The position numbers and the translations under genes are program-made. DNA of 64,000 nt from an uncultured Shinella sp. (GTDB lineage: Bacteria; Pseudomonadota; Alphaproteobacteria; Rhizobiales; Rhizobiaceae), in NCBI RefSeq assembly GCF_946479415.1, contig NZ_CAMLFY010000007.1, forward strand, positions 16,260-80,259, read 5' to 3'. Of the stretch, positions 19,063-29,359 are shown in pieces; position 1 is the first letter of the stretch; each line of letters starts with the position of its first letter. Under the pieces are notes generated by a model. The model saw only the letters and a list, made by a program, of their open reading frames with translations. It ran no database searches and was not told the DNA's origin.

Positions 19063-20448
19063 TCAGGCCTCGACTTTCGCGGCTGGATAGGGCGTGCGCA
19101 GCAGGAGCAGGAAGCCGACCACGAGGAAGACGATGAGCGCCATCATGCCCGCGCGGGCGGAGCCCGTTGCCGTGGTGATGAGGGCGACGGAGAGCGGCGC
19201 CAGGAAAGACGTGGCGCGGCCCGAGAGGGCATAGAGGCCGAAGTAGCGGCCGGCCTCGTCCGGGTGGATACTCTGGGCGAGATAGGAGCGTGCCGAGGCC
19301 TGCACAGGCCCGAAGGCGACGCCGATCAGCAGGCCGTAGAGGATATAGGCCTTTTCCGCCGCGGTGCCGAAGAGGCCGCCGGAATCCTCTGTCGGAAACG
19401 GGATCAGGCCGAACAGGGTGAAGCCGGGGCCGGTCGAGACGATACCGACCGTCGCAATGGTCAGGCAGACGAGGCTCATGACGACCACGGTCTTGGAGCC
19501 CAGCCGCGTATCGAGCCGGCTGGCATAGAGGCAGCCGCCGATGGCGACGACATTGAGGATGATGCCGTAGATGCCGAGTTCGAAGGTCTGCCAGGCGAAC
19601 ATGCCGGCGGCAAAGGTGCCGCCGAGCGCCAGGAGGCCGTTGACGCCGTCCTGATAGATCATGCGGGCGACGAGGAAGCGCAGGATGCCGGGCTTGTTCT
19701 TCAGGTCCTTCAGCGCCTCGGAGAGGTCGGCGAAACCGGCGCGCACGGCGGCGGCGATCGGCAGGGCCTTGCTCTGGTCCGGCGTGAAGAAGAACATCGG
19801 CAGGATGAACACGAAATACCACAGTGCCGAGATCGGCCCGGTGATGCGGGCATCCTCGCCGGCCGCCGCATCGAGGCCGAAGAGCGGGGCGATGCCGATG
19901 GCCGTCTTGCCTGTCTCCGGATTGGCGGCAAGCAGCGCCACGACCGCGATCAGCACGATCATGCCGCCGAGATAGCCGAGGCCCCAGGCGATGTTGGAGA
20001 TGCGGCCGGTATCCTCAGGGCGCACGAGCCGCGGCATCATGGAATCGTTGAAAACGATCGAGAATTCCGCAGCCACCGTCGCCAGGACGATCAACACCAT
20101 GGCGTAGAGCAGGCTGCTGCCGGGTTCGGCATACCAGAGTGCGGCAAGCGAAAGGATCTTGATGGCCGCAAAGACGGCGATCCAGGGTTTTCGCGCACCG
20201 GAAGCGTCGGCAATCGAGCCCATGATGGGGGCGAGAAGCGCGATCGCGATACCGGAGAGGGTGAGCGTGTAGCTCCAGGCGGCCTGGCCGGCGGCGTGGT
20301 CTTGCGTGAGACGCGAGACGAGATAGGGACCGAAGATGAAAGTGGTGATGACGGTGAAGAACGGCTGCGCCGCCCAATCGAACAGCATCCAGCCTGCAAT
20401 ACCGAGACGGCCCGTACGTGGCCCCCGGCTTTCCGTGACAATCGTCAT
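19063..20448 (-). CDS. MFS transporter, UMF1/Atg22-like
   Basis: A 461-residue inner-membrane permease with about 12 hydrophobic segments. The N terminus LGIAGWMLFDWAAQPFFTVI, with the following FGPYLVSRL, and the PIMGSIADASGARKPWI loop between TM2 and TM3 are characteristic of the UMF1 group related to the yeast vacuolar effluxer Atg22; the second half has GPVQASARSYLAQSIHP and EAGRYFGLYALSGRATSFL. The substrate is unknown. The start lies behind GGGAGGGG, whereas a longer form would lack a ribosome site. It lies 82 nt after the glutamate dehydrogenase gene and may be co-transcribed with it. Confidence 0.85.
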   Translation of the reverse strand: MTIVTESRGPRTGRLGIAGWMLFDWAAQPFFTVITTFIFGPYLVSRLTQDHAAGQAAWSYTLTLSGIAIALLAPIMGSIADASGARKPWIAVFAAIKILSLAALWYAEPGSSLLYAMVLIVLATVAAEFSIVFNDSMMPRLVRPEDTGRISNIAWGLGYLGGMIVLIAVVALLAANPETGKTAIGIAPLFGLDAAAGEDARITGPISALWYFVFILPMFFFTPDQSKALPIAAAVRAGFADLSEALKDLKNKPGILRFLVARMIYQDGVNGLLALGGTFAAGMFAWQTFELGIYGIILNVVAIGGCLYASRLDTRLGSKTVVVMSLVCLTIATVGIVSTGPGFTLFGLIPFPTEDSGGLFGTAAEKAYILYGLLIGVAFGPVQASARSYLAQSIHPDEAGRYFGLYALSGRATSFLAPLSVALITTATGSARAGMMALIVFLVVGFLLLLRTPYPAAKVEA

Positions 20449-20530
20449 CGCCCCTCCCAATGTGTCGGGGGCGATGACCGCACCCGTCCCCAAGCCGGCT
20501 AACGGGATCCGTCAGCCGGCAGGGACTGTG

Positions 20531-23500
20531 TCATTTCGCCCGTTCCTGTGCAAGGTCGCTCAGGATGCCCGCAGCGACCGAGACCTTGGCCAGCGTCGCT
20601 TCGCCGGCTTCCGTCAAGGCCGAGAGGTTTGCCGTCACGCGGGCAAGCCGCTCCTTGTCGCCCTGCTGCCAGGTGGCGAGCGGCGCCTTGTCGCCCTTGT
20701 GGCGCGTCAGCACCACGGTGGCGAGGTCGCGCCGGGCATTGGCGATATCGGTGAGGCTGCGCTGGAGGGCGAGCGCCTCGTAGAGATCGCCGGTGGGAAT
20801 GCGGCTTGCCGATGACAGGAGCCGGCCGATGTTCAGCGTCGCGCTGATGCCGGCGAAGGTCTGCGCCGTCTTGGCGAGCGTGTCCCCCGTCGCGTTGGCG
20901 ATCAGCATGACCTCGGGCACGAAGGTGAGCATGGAGAGCGTCGCGATTTCCTCCGCAAGCTCGGCCGGAACGCCTTCATCCTCATAGGCATGCGCCTTGC
21001 GGCGAGCCTCGTCGCCGGCGGCGTCCGATACCAACGTGGAAAGCTGCGGACGCAGCTGCTTCAGCGCCTGCTTGAGCTTGTGCACCGCCTGATCCAGCGG
21101 GCCGGAGACGGCGCCGGTGGTCAGAAGCAGGCTGGTGACGCTGGCATAGATGCGGCCGATCTCTTCATAGAGCTCGTTCTGCAAGGTGCCGGCCACCTGG
21201 TTGTCCAGCGCATCGACGCCTGCATAGAGCGCGGCAAGGCCGTAACCGTCACGGGCGATCACCGCCGCCTTCACCGCATCGGCCGGGCCGAAGCCGGTGC
21301 CGTCGGTCAGGCCGTTGATGAAGGCCGGGCCGCCGCGGTTGATCACCTCGTTGGCGAGGATCGTCGCGATGATCTCGCGGCGCAGGCGATGCGAACGGAT
21401 ATCGTCCGCATAGGTCTTCTGCATCTTGGCCGGGAAGTAACCGGTCAGAGTCGGCTCGAAATAGGGCTCGTCCGGCAGGTTGGTGTGAACGATCTCGTCG
21501 AACAGGACCAGCTTGGCATAGGAGAGCAGCACGCCGATCTCCGGCCGCGTCAGCGGCTTGCCGGCCTGGTAGCGCTCGGCGAGCGTGCGGTCGTCGGGCA
21601 GCGTCTCGACCTTGCGGTTGAGCAGGCCGGCGGCCTCGAAGCGATCCATCAGGCGGGTCAGGGGGGCGCGGTTGGCCGTGCCCTGCTTTTCCGTCAGCGA
21701 GATTGCCAGTGATTGCAGGTAGTTGTTGCGCAGCACGAGATGGCCGACTTCATCGGTCATCGAGGCGAGCAGCACGTTGCGCTTGGCGCGGGTCAGCCGC
21801 TCGTCGCGCATGGCCGAGGCGAGTGCGATCTTGATGTTGACCTCGACGTCCGACGAGTTCACGCCGGCCGAGTTGTCGATGGCGTCCGAATTGCTGCGGC
21901 CGCCCTTGAGCCCGAAGGCGATACGGCCGCGCTGGGTGACGCCGAGATTGGCGCCCTCGCCGATCACCTTGGCGCGAACGTCCTCGCCGACGATGCGGAT
22001 CGGGTCGTTGGCGCGGTCGCCGACTTCCGCATCCGTCTCGTTCTGGCCGCGGATATAGGTGCCAATGCCGCCGAACCACATCAGGTCGACCGGTGCCTTG
22101 AGGATGGCGGTCATGATCTCGAACGGGGTGGCCTTGGCCTTGTCGAGGCCGATGACGGCTTGTGCCTCCGGCGTCAGCGTCACGGATTTCTCCGTGCGCG
22201 GAATGATCATCGCGCCCTTGGAGAGGACCGAGCGATCATAGTCCTGCCAGCTCGAACGCGGCAGGTTGAACATGCGGCGACGCTCGGCAAACGACGTATC
22301 GGTATCCGGCGAGGGATCGATGAAGATGTCGCGGTGGTCGAAGGCCGCGACGAGCTTGATCTTGCGCGACAGCAGCATGCCGTTGCCGAAGACGTCGCCC
22401 GACATGTCGCCGACGCCGGCGACCGTGAACGGCGTCTTCTGGATGTCGATGTTCATCTCGCGGAAGTGGCGCTTGACGGTCTCCCAGGCGCCACGGGCGG
22501 TGATGCCCATTTTCTTGTGGTCGTAGCCGGCCGAGCCACCCGACGCAAAAGCGTCGTCGAGCCAGAAGCCGGCCTCCTGCGCAAGGCCGTTGGCCGTATC
22601 GGAGAAGGTTGCCGTACCCTTGTCGGCGGCGACGACGAAATAGGGATCGTCACCGTCGATGCGCACCGTATCGGCCGGCGGCACGACGTCCTGGCCGACG
22701 ATATTGTCGGTGACCGAGAGCAGCGTTCGGATATAGGTCTTGTAGGCCTCGGTGCCGGCCTTGAAGATCGCGTCGCGGCTGCCGCCGACGGGAAGCTGCT
22801 TGGGATAGAAGCCACCCTTGGCACCGACGGGCACGATAACCGAGTTCTTGACCTGCTGCGCCTTCACGAGGCCGAGCACTTCCGTGCGGTAGTCCTGCGC
22901 ACGGTCCGACCAGCGCAGGCCGCCGCGGGCGACCTTGCCGAAGCGCAGATGAACGCCCTCGACTTCCGCGCCATAGACGAAGATTTCGCGGAACGGGCGC
23001 GGCTCCGGCAGGCCGTCGAGCGCCTTCGGGTCGAGCTTGATCGCAAAGGTCTTGCGCGGCTTGCCGTCGGCATCGTGCTGGAAGTAGTTGGTGCGCAGCG
23101 TCGCCTGGATGGCGTTGACGTAGCGGCGCAGGATCCGGTCCTCGTCGAGGCTCGGTACGTTGGCCAGCGCCTCCTCGATTGTGGTGGAGATGTCACCGGA
23201 CTTCTTCTCGCGCTGGCGCTCGGTGAGCTTCGGGTCGAGGCGGGTTTCGAAAAGGCGGAAGAGATTGGCGGCAATGGCCGGATATTTGTTGAGCGTATCG
23301 GCGATATAGCCCTGCGAATAGGCGATGCCGGTCTGGCGCAGATAACGCGAATAGGTGCGCAGCGCCATGATCTCGCGGGCCGAGAGGCCGCCGGTGAGCA
23401 CCAGGCGGTTCAGCGCGTCGTCGTCCACGTCGCCGTGCCAGGCGGCCAGGAACGCTTCCTCCAGCATGGGGCTCAGCTTGGCGAGGTTGATTTCCAGGCC

Positions 23501-25312
23501 GTCGCGCTGCTTCAGCTCCATGTCGTGCAGGATGACGCGGCGCTCATGGCCGTCGAAGCTCGCGAGCGTCAGGTCGTGCGTCTGTTCGCTGATGACGTTG
23601 AAGCCGAGATTTTCGAGCAGCGGCACGCGCCGCGACAGCGAAACCGGTTCACCGGCGTGGAAGATCTTCAGCTCCACGGTGGCAAGATCGGTGTTCCAGG
23701 CCTTGCGGTAGAAGGAGATGCGGATCGGGTTTTCCGAGGTCGCCGTCGAAATCAGGGCGAGGTCGGCATTGGCTTCGGCCGGGGTGAAGTCTTCCTGATA
23801 GCCGGTATCGGCGACGAGGCGAAGACCATCGGCGCTGGACAGCGCCTCGAAACGGTCGGTCCAGCGCGTGGCGATCTCGCGCACGGCCTGTTCCAGCTTG
23901 TTCTGGGCAATGCGCGGCGTCTTGCCGCCGGAACGGCCGATGATGAAGTGCACGCGGGCGAGGCCACCCTCGGGGAAAGCCGGGTAATAGGCCGAGACGC
24001 GGCCGTCATAAGCCGACTTCAGATAGTTGCCGATCTTTTCGCGCACGTCGGAATCGTATTGCTCGCGCGGCACGTAGACGATGACGGAAACGAACCGGTC
24101 GAAACGATCGATGCGCGGCAGGACGCGGATGCGCGGCCGGTCGGAAAGCTCGTTGATCTGTTCCGAGAAGGTGGCGAGCAGGCCGGGATCGATCTGGAAG
24201 AGATCGTCACGCGGATAGGATTCCAGCGTGTTGATCAGCATCTTGCCGGAATGGCTCTTCGGATCGTAGCCGAAATGGTCGATGACCGCCTCGACCTTGG
24301 AGCGCAGAAGCGGGATTTGGCCGGCGGCATGCGTATAGGCCGTCGAGGTGAAGAGGCCGACGATGCGCAGCTCGCCCACCACCTTGCCCTTCTCGTCGAA
24401 GCGCTTCAGGCCGACATAATCCATATAGGCGCGGCGGTGCACGACGGATTTCACATTCGCCTTGGTGACGATGAGGAAATCCGGGCCTTCAAGGAATTCG
24501 AGGATTTCCGGCGTCGTCGTCACGGCGTCCTTGCCCAGCCGCAGCACGCGCACGTCCGGGTCGGAGAGAATGCCGAGGCCTTCGCCGCCGCGCTCCACCG
24601 TCGCCTGCTCGCCCTTGCCGGAATAGGAATATTCGCGCATGCCGAGGAAGGTGAAATTGTTGCCGCGCAGCCAGTCGAGGAAGGCGAGCGCCTCGCCCTT
24701 GCCGGGCTTGTCCTTGGCATAGCGCTCCATATCGGCCGTGACGCCGTTGAGCTTTTCCAGCATGGACGGCCAGTCGTCGACGGCCAGATGCACCTGGTTC
24801 AGCACGTTTTTCACGCGCTCCGTCAAGGCCGCCGCTTCGGCGGGCAGGAGTTCGGAGAGATGGATTTCGATATGGCTGACGCGCTGCGCCGGCTCGCTCT
24901 CCTCGTCCGGCGAGAAGAGCTTCGGCGCTTCGTCCGTGGCGACGACGAGGATCGGGTGGATGGCGAGGTGGATGTCGCGGTGCGTGCTCGTCACTTCGCC
25001 CATGACCGAATCATAGAGGAAGGGCTGGTTGCGGTCTGTGACGGAGAGGACGGAGACCGGCTGGCCCTGGGGTTTTACGTCCGGCCGGGTGGTGACTGTG
25101 ACGCGCGGTGCGCTGCCGTCCCAGGCTTCGATTTCCGCCATGGCATGGGCGGAGGCGGCGGCCAGCATCGGGCCGGTATAGTGCTCCAGATCGTCCTTGC
25201 TGGCACGCCCGAAGAGGATATCGGGGTTGAGCGTCTTTGCGCCAAGCGCAGCAGCTGCGGCCTTTGCGGCCTCGATGTGTTTTTCTCGTTTCACGTTGGT
25301 CCGGGCACCCAT
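20531..25312 (-). CDS. NAD-specific glutamate dehydrogenase, large (about 180 kDa) type
   Basis: This enzyme oxidatively deaminates glutamate to 2-oxoglutarate and ammonium, mainly in catabolism. At 1593 residues it belongs to the L_180 class found in alphaproteobacteria, pseudomonads and Streptomyces. N-terminal ACT-like regulatory segments precede the central catalytic domain (KVARGGLRWSDRAQDYRTEV, then KNSVIVPVGAKGGF, VVPPADTVRIDGDDPYFVVAADKGTA, and the glycine loop GVGDMSGDVFGNGML), with a long helical C-terminal domain. The chosen ATG (MGARTNVK) has GGGAG upstream. A very long antisense frame covers the gene but is a GC-bias shadow. The 275-bp gap to pdxY is AT-rich and likely holds divergent promoters. 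Confidence 0.95.
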   Translation of the reverse strand: MGARTNVKREKHIEAAKAAAAALGAKTLNPDILFGRASKDDLEHYTGPMLAAASAHAMAEIEAWDGSAPRVTVTTRPDVKPQGQPVSVLSVTDRNQPFLYDSVMGEVTSTHRDIHLAIHPILVVATDEAPKLFSPDEESEPAQRVSHIEIHLSELLPAEAAALTERVKNVLNQVHLAVDDWPSMLEKLNGVTADMERYAKDKPGKGEALAFLDWLRGNNFTFLGMREYSYSGKGEQATVERGGEGLGILSDPDVRVLRLGKDAVTTTPEILEFLEGPDFLIVTKANVKSVVHRRAYMDYVGLKRFDEKGKVVGELRIVGLFTSTAYTHAAGQIPLLRSKVEAVIDHFGYDPKSHSGKMLINTLESYPRDDLFQIDPGLLATFSEQINELSDRPRIRVLPRIDRFDRFVSVIVYVPREQYDSDVREKIGNYLKSAYDGRVSAYYPAFPEGGLARVHFIIGRSGGKTPRIAQNKLEQAVREIATRWTDRFEALSSADGLRLVADTGYQEDFTPAEANADLALISTATSENPIRISFYRKAWNTDLATVELKIFHAGEPVSLSRRVPLLENLGFNVISEQTHDLTLASFDGHERRVILHDMELKQRDGLEINLAKLSPMLEEAFLAAWHGDVDDDALNRLVLTGGLSAREIMALRTYSRYLRQTGIAYSQGYIADTLNKYPAIAANLFRLFETRLDPKLTERQREKKSGDISTTIEEALANVPSLDEDRILRRYVNAIQATLRTNYFQHDADGKPRKTFAIKLDPKALDGLPEPRPFREIFVYGAEVEGVHLRFGKVARGGLRWSDRAQDYRTEVLGLVKAQQVKNSVIVPVGAKGGFYPKQLPVGGSRDAIFKAGTEAYKTYIRTLLSVTDNIVGQDVVPPADTVRIDGDDPYFVVAADKGTATFSDTANGLAQEAGFWLDDAFASGGSAGYDHKKMGITARGAWETVKRHFREMNIDIQKTPFTVAGVGDMSGDVFGNGMLLSRKIKLVAAFDHRDIFIDPSPDTDTSFAERRRMFNLPRSSWQDYDRSVLSKGAMIIPRTEKSVTLTPEAQAVIGLDKAKATPFEIMTAILKAPVDLMWFGGIGTYIRGQNETDAEVGDRANDPIRIVGEDVRAKVIGEGANLGVTQRGRIAFGLKGGRSNSDAIDNSAGVNSSDVEVNIKIALASAMRDERLTRAKRNVLLASMTDEVGHLVLRNNYLQSLAISLTEKQGTANRAPLTRLMDRFEAAGLLNRKVETLPDDRTLAERYQAGKPLTRPEIGVLLSYAKLVLFDEIVHTNLPDEPYFEPTLTGYFPAKMQKTYADDIRSHRLRREIIATILANEVINRGGPAFINGLTDGTGFGPADAVKAAVIARDGYGLAALYAGVDALDNQVAGTLQNELYEEIGRIYASVTSLLLTTGAVSGPLDQAVHKLKQALKQLRPQLSTLVSDAAGDEARRKAHAYEDEGVPAELAEEIATLSMLTFVPEVMLIANATGDTLAKTAQTFAGISATLNIGRLLSSASRIPTGDLYEALALQRSLTDIANARRDLATVVLTRHKGDKAPLATWQQGDKERLARVTANLSALTEAGEATLAKVSVAAGILSDLAQERAK

Positions 25313-25588
25313 GGAATTCTCCCTCAAATCCGATGCCCGGACGTTAGCAGAAGAAAAAATACGCGCGACGAAATTTGTGCATTTGCGAGAAAATTCAATC
25401 GATTTTGTCAGAGATAGGTCAGTTTTGCTGTCGTTTTATCGCTAAATTGCCGATTTTTCGTCGAAAAGTAGCCAAAAAGCGATGAATAGCGCCCTGTGCT
25501 GTCCTGCAACATAAGGGCGTAAAGGGGCCGGGCGTTGACAGGCACAAGCCCCCTTGCCATCACTCAGGCGAAACGAAGGAAGCCGGGT

Positions 25589-26464
25589 ATGAGCGAGAGC
25601 GACAAGGGCACCGTCATCGTCATTTCGAGCCATGTGGTGCGCGGCACGGTGGGCAACCGCGCCGCCGTCTTTGCGCTCGAAACGCTTGGGCATCCCGTCT
25701 GGGCGCTTCCGACGGTCATCCTGCCCTGGCATCCGGGCCAGGGCCGCGCGACGCGCGTGGCAATTTCCGACGACGATTTCGACGCGATCATCTCCGACCT
25801 GATCCGAGCGCCCTGGCGCGGCGAGGTGAAGGCGGTGCTGTCGGGTTATCTCGGCAGCGCGGCGCAAGCCCGTTCCGTGGCGCGGCTGGTCGAGGGTCTC
25901 AGAGCCGACAATCCCGACCTTCTCTATATGTGCGATCCCGTCTGCGGCGATGAGCGCGGGCTTTACGTGCCGGAGGCGACGGCGGTGGCGATCCGCGACA
26001 GCCTGATCCCGCTCGCGTCGATCACCACGCCGAACCGCTTCGAGCTAGCCTGGCTTGCCGGCGCGCCGCTGGAAACCAACAATGCGATCGTGGAGGCCGC
26101 CCTTTCGCTCGGCCCGGCGCGCATGCTCGTCACCTCCTCGCTGCCGCTGATGGCGGGCAGCACCGGCAATCTCTATCTCTCCGGGCGAAGCGCGCTTCTG
26201 GCCGAGCATCGGCTGGTGGAGAACCCGCCGAACGGAACGGGCGACCTGCTTGCGGCCATTTTCCTCTCCCGGCTCATGGAAAATCTGCCCGAGGAGCGGG
26301 CGCTGATGCTGGCGACGGCGAGCGTCTTCGAGATCGTGGCGCGCACCGCCAAGCGCGGTGCCGACGAGCTGACGCTGGAGCAGGATGCCTCCAGCATTTC
26401 CACACCCATGGCCATGGTGCATATGCGCCGTCTCCTGCATCCGGCGCAAACACGCCGGTCCTGA
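25589..26464 (+). CDS. pdxY: Pyridoxal kinase PdxY
   Basis: PdxY phosphorylates pyridoxal with ATP in the vitamin B6 salvage pathway. The ribokinase-fold signatures are VISSHVVRGTVGNRAAVFALE near the N terminus, VLSGYLGS, CDPVCGDERGLYV (substrate/Mg region) and the ATP-site motif PNGTGDLLAAIFLSRL near the C terminus with its catalytic aspartate. The 291-residue length fits. Start MSESDKG has GAAGGA upstream; the longer in-frame form is not supported. A YggS-type PLP protein lies 18 kb away, so the two B6 genes are not clustered. Confidence 0.92.
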   Translation: MSESDKGTVIVISSHVVRGTVGNRAAVFALETLGHPVWALPTVILPWHPGQGRATRVAISDDDFDAIISDLIRAPWRGEVKAVLSGYLGSAAQARSVARLVEGLRADNPDLLYMCDPVCGDERGLYVPEATAVAIRDSLIPLASITTPNRFELAWLAGAPLETNNAIVEAALSLGPARMLVTSSLPLMAGSTGNLYLSGRSALLAEHRLVENPPNGTGDLLAAIFLSRLMENLPEERALMLATASVFEIVARTAKRGADELTLEQDASSISTPMAMVHMRRLLHPAQTRRS

Positions 26465-26564
26465 CACGCCGATCCGACCTTGCGTCAATCCTTGCGGAGT
26501 GGTTTATGCGGGAAACCGGATGGAGCCTCGTCCGGTGGACCGCATCACGGGGGTATTCCGACCT

Positions 26565-27206
26565 ATGAACCGCTTTCCCGATCGTCTTCTGAATGGCTAT
26601 CGCAATTTCATGTCCGGCCGTTATTCCGAGCAATCCGCCCGCTACAGGGCGCTTGCCGAAACGGGCCAGAAACCGAAAACCCTCGTCATTGCCTGTTGTG
26701 ACTCTCGCGCAGCACCCGAGACGATCTTCGACAGCGGTCCGGGTGAATTGTTCGTCATGCGCAACGTGGCCAATCTCGTGCCGCCCTACGAGCCCGACGG
26801 TCAATATCATGCGACATCGGCGGCACTCGAATTCGCCGTCCAGTCGCTCAAGGTTTCGGATATTCTGGTGATGGGTCATGGCCGCTGCGGCGGTATCAAG
26901 GCTGCGCTCGATCCGGATGCCGAGCCCCTTTCGCCGGGCGATTTCATCGGCAAGTGGATGGGCATGCTGAAGCCCGTGGCCGAGCAGATCCAGGGTGCGG
27001 AAATCCTGACCCAGGGCGAGCGCCAGCGGGCACTGGAACGGGTGTCGATCCGCAACTCCATCGCCAATCTGCGCACCTTCCCCTGCGTGCGCATCCTGGA
27101 AGAAAAAGGCCGCATCCAGCTGCATGGCGCCTGGTTCGACATTTCGACCGGCGAGCTGTGGGTCATGGACGCCGGCACGGGCGATTTCCAGCGGCCGAGC
27201 GCCTGA
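26565..27206 (+). CDS. Beta-class carbonic anhydrase
   Basis: Interconverts carbon dioxide and bicarbonate in the cytoplasm, supplying bicarbonate to carboxylases. The zinc ligands are all present: cysteine 44 and aspartate 46 in ACCDSR, histidine 105 and cysteine 108 in GHGRCGG. VMRNVANLVPPY and ALEFAVQSLKVSDILVMGH are family stretches. The start MNRFPDRLLNGY gives 213 residues, standard for this class; a frame extension of 60 residues upstream overlaps pdxY and has no family support. It lies 100 nt after pdxY and ends in a terminator shared with the convergent transglycosylase. Confidence 0.94.
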   Translation: MNRFPDRLLNGYRNFMSGRYSEQSARYRALAETGQKPKTLVIACCDSRAAPETIFDSGPGELFVMRNVANLVPPYEPDGQYHATSAALEFAVQSLKVSDILVMGHGRCGGIKAALDPDAEPLSPGDFIGKWMGMLKPVAEQIQGAEILTQGERQRALERVSIRNSIANLRTFPCVRILEEKGRIQLHGAWFDISTGELWVMDAGTGDFQRPSA

Positions 27207-27231
27207 TCGTTGTTTTTCTGGCCTGAAAAAA

Positions 27232-27267
27232 CAAAGCCCGGCGTGGTCTCCCGCGCCGGGCTTTTTC
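27232..27267. terminator. Bidirectional terminator after carbonic anhydrase
   Basis: AAAGCCCGGCG and CGCCGGGCTTT arms enclose a TGGTCTCCCG-type loop with A-rich and T-rich tails, between the convergent carbonic anhydrase and transglycosylase genes. Confidence 0.85.
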
Positions 27268-27286
27268 AATTCCAGATGACCAGCGA

Positions 27287-28108
27287 TCAGTCGCCGTCGA
27301 TTTCCGCGCCGATGATGGCGATCGCGCGCTGGTAGACGCTGGCCGCGTTCCAGCCCTGCAGGGCGCCGAAATTGCCCTGGCCGGGCTGGTAGCCGCCGCC
27401 GGCGCTCCAGCCATGGCCGCGCAGGAAGTTGGCGGTGGAGGCGAGCGCATCGGCCTTGGAGCCGACGAGATCGATACGGCCGTTGCCGTCACCATCGACG
27501 CCGTATTTCAGGACGTTGGCCGGCAGGAACTGCGTCTGGCCGATTTCGCCATGGGCGGCACCGCGCGCCGTGGTGCTCAGCGTGCCGTTCTGCACGAGCT
27601 GCAGGGCGGCGTAGAGCTGGTTGGTAAAGTAATCCGAGCGACGGCAGTCATAGGCGAGCGTCGCGACGGCGGACAGCGTGTGTTCCTTGCCGAGGAAGCC
27701 GCCGAAGCCGGTTTCCATGCCCCAGATCGCGATCAGCGGGCCGGCGGGAACGCCGTAGCGGGCTTCGATGCGGTTGAACAGGGCGGCATTCTGCTTCTTC
27801 ATGCTCTTGCCGCGGCTGATGATGGCCTTTCCGCCGCGCTTTTGCATGAACTGGTCGAGCGAGAGCTTGAAGCTCTTCTGGCCGCGGTCGGCGCGGATCG
27901 TGGCGCGGGCATAGCTGACATTGGCGAAGGCCTTGTCGAGCGTCGAACGGCTGATGCCGCGACCGGCCGCCTCGTCCTTGAACGCTTCGACCCAGGCCGG
28001 AAAACCGCCCCCATCATTCCCGCACTTGGCGGCCTGAGCCGCTGCCGGTACCGCCGCCGTGGCGATCATTGCGGCCAGCACCTTGGCCACGCTCTTGATC
28101 ATGCCCAT
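27287..28108 (-). CDS. Secreted lytic murein transglycosylase (MltB/SLT_2-like)
   Basis: Cleaves peptidoglycan glycan strands with formation of 1,6-anhydro-muropeptides in the periplasm. A signal peptide (MIKSVAKVLAAMIATAAV, cleavage near AQA-AKC at residue 26-27) precedes the SLT_2 domain. The catalytic glutamate lies in IAIWGMETGFGGF, followed by TLAYDCRRSDYF, GEIGQTQFLP and GVDGDGNGRIDL, all characteristic of MltB-like GH103 enzymes. The C-terminal part, GQGNFGALQGWNAASVYQRAI, resembles the end of the family domain rather than a peptidoglycan-binding module. Length 273 residues. It is monocistronic, between two terminator-bearing gaps. Confidence 0.9.
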   Translation of the reverse strand: MGMIKSVAKVLAAMIATAAVPAAAQAAKCGNDGGGFPAWVEAFKDEAAGRGISRSTLDKAFANVSYARATIRADRGQKSFKLSLDQFMQKRGGKAIISRGKSMKKQNAALFNRIEARYGVPAGPLIAIWGMETGFGGFLGKEHTLSAVATLAYDCRRSDYFTNQLYAALQLVQNGTLSTTARGAAHGEIGQTQFLPANVLKYGVDGDGNGRIDLVGSKADALASTANFLRGHGWSAGGGYQPGQGNFGALQGWNAASVYQRAIAIIGAEIDGD

Positions 28109-28324
28109 GAAAAACCCCGTGATCTCGTGAATTCCGCTGCGGGAGCATGGCATGCTCCCTTGTTCCTGTCATCGCACCTTGCCGTGAAGCCGGGCCATGC
28201 AGCCCGGTTCAAAGCGAAGTCCCGATTGTTCTCAAACGGAACAACCGGGACTTTTATTTAAACCTGGTTAAGGGATCGTTGCCACATTTCACCGAAATGC
28301 CGCAAACGCGCCCGTCCCAAAGAA

Positions 28325-29359
28325 TTAAGCGGCCTGCTTCTTCGCCTTGATCAGGCCGCGCGCGACGAGCAGCTCGGCGATCTGGATGGCGTTGAGGGCG
28401 GCACCCTTGCGCAGGTTGTCGGAGACGACCCACATGTTGAGGCCGTTTTCGACGGTCGCGTCCTCGCGGATGCGCGAGATGTAGGTGGCGTCTTCACCGG
28501 CCGATTCGTAAGGCGTGATGTAGCCGCCGTTCTCGTGCTTGTCGATGACCTGGCAACCCGGCGCTTCGCGCAGGATGTCGCGGGCCTCGTCCGCCGTGAT
28601 CTCGTTTTCGAACTCGATGTTGACCGATTCGGAATGGCCGATGAAGACGGGAACGCGCACGGCCGTGCAGGTCACCTTGATCTTCGGGTCGAGCATCTTC
28701 TTGGTCTCGGCGAGAACCTTCCACTCTTCCTTCGTGTAGCCGTCTTCCATGAAGCTATCGATATGCGGAATGACGTTGAAGGCGATGCGCTTGGTGAACT
28801 TCTTCGATTCGACCGGATCGGCGACGAAGACGGCGCGGGTCTGCTGGAAGAGTTCGTCCATGCCTTCCTTGCCGGCGCCGGAAACCGACTGATAGGTCGA
28901 GACGACGACGCGCTTGATCTTGGCGCGGTCATGCAGCGGCTTCAGCGCGACGACGAGCTGGGCGGTCGAGCAATTCGGGTTGGCGATGATGTTCTTGCGG
29001 GTGAACTGCGCGATGGCGTCCGGGTTCACTTCCGGCACGATCAGCGGAACGTCGGCGTCGTAGCGCCAGGCCGAGGAATTGTCGATGACGACGCAGCCCT
29101 GGGCGCCGATCTTCGGCGAGTACTTCTGCGAAACGGTGCCGCCGGCCGACATCAGGCAAATGTCCGTGTCGGAGAAATCGTAGTTTTCGAGGTTCTGCAC
29201 CTTCAGCGTCTTGTCGCCGAAGGAGACTTCGGTGCCCTGGGAGCGGGCGGAGGCGAGCGCCACGACTTCATCAGCCGGGAAACCACGCTCGGAAAGGATG
29301 TTCAGCATTTCCCGGCCGACATTGCCGGTCGCGCCGGCGACTGCGATCTTGAAACCCAT
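28325..29359 (-). CDS. asd: Aspartate-semialdehyde dehydrogenase
   Basis: Asd reduces beta-aspartyl phosphate to aspartate semialdehyde, the branch point to lysine/diaminopimelate, threonine and methionine. The NADP loop AVAGATGNVGREML (residues 6-19), the catalytic cysteine 130 in NPNCSTAQL, the SVSGAG segment and the RVPVFIGHSESV histidine region are intact. The start MGFKIAVAG gives 344 residues, the normal size; a longer frame upstream reads into non-coding sequence. It is followed downstream by the lytic transglycosylase about 215 nt away, with no obvious link. Confidence 0.96.
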   Translation of the reverse strand: MGFKIAVAGATGNVGREMLNILSERGFPADEVVALASARSQGTEVSFGDKTLKVQNLENYDFSDTDICLMSAGGTVSQKYSPKIGAQGCVVIDNSSAWRYDADVPLIVPEVNPDAIAQFTRKNIIANPNCSTAQLVVALKPLHDRAKIKRVVVSTYQSVSGAGKEGMDELFQQTRAVFVADPVESKKFTKRIAFNVIPHIDSFMEDGYTKEEWKVLAETKKMLDPKIKVTCTAVRVPVFIGHSESVNIEFENEITADEARDILREAPGCQVIDKHENGGYITPYESAGEDATYISRIREDATVENGLNMWVVSDNLRKGAALNAIQIAELLVARGLIKAKKQAA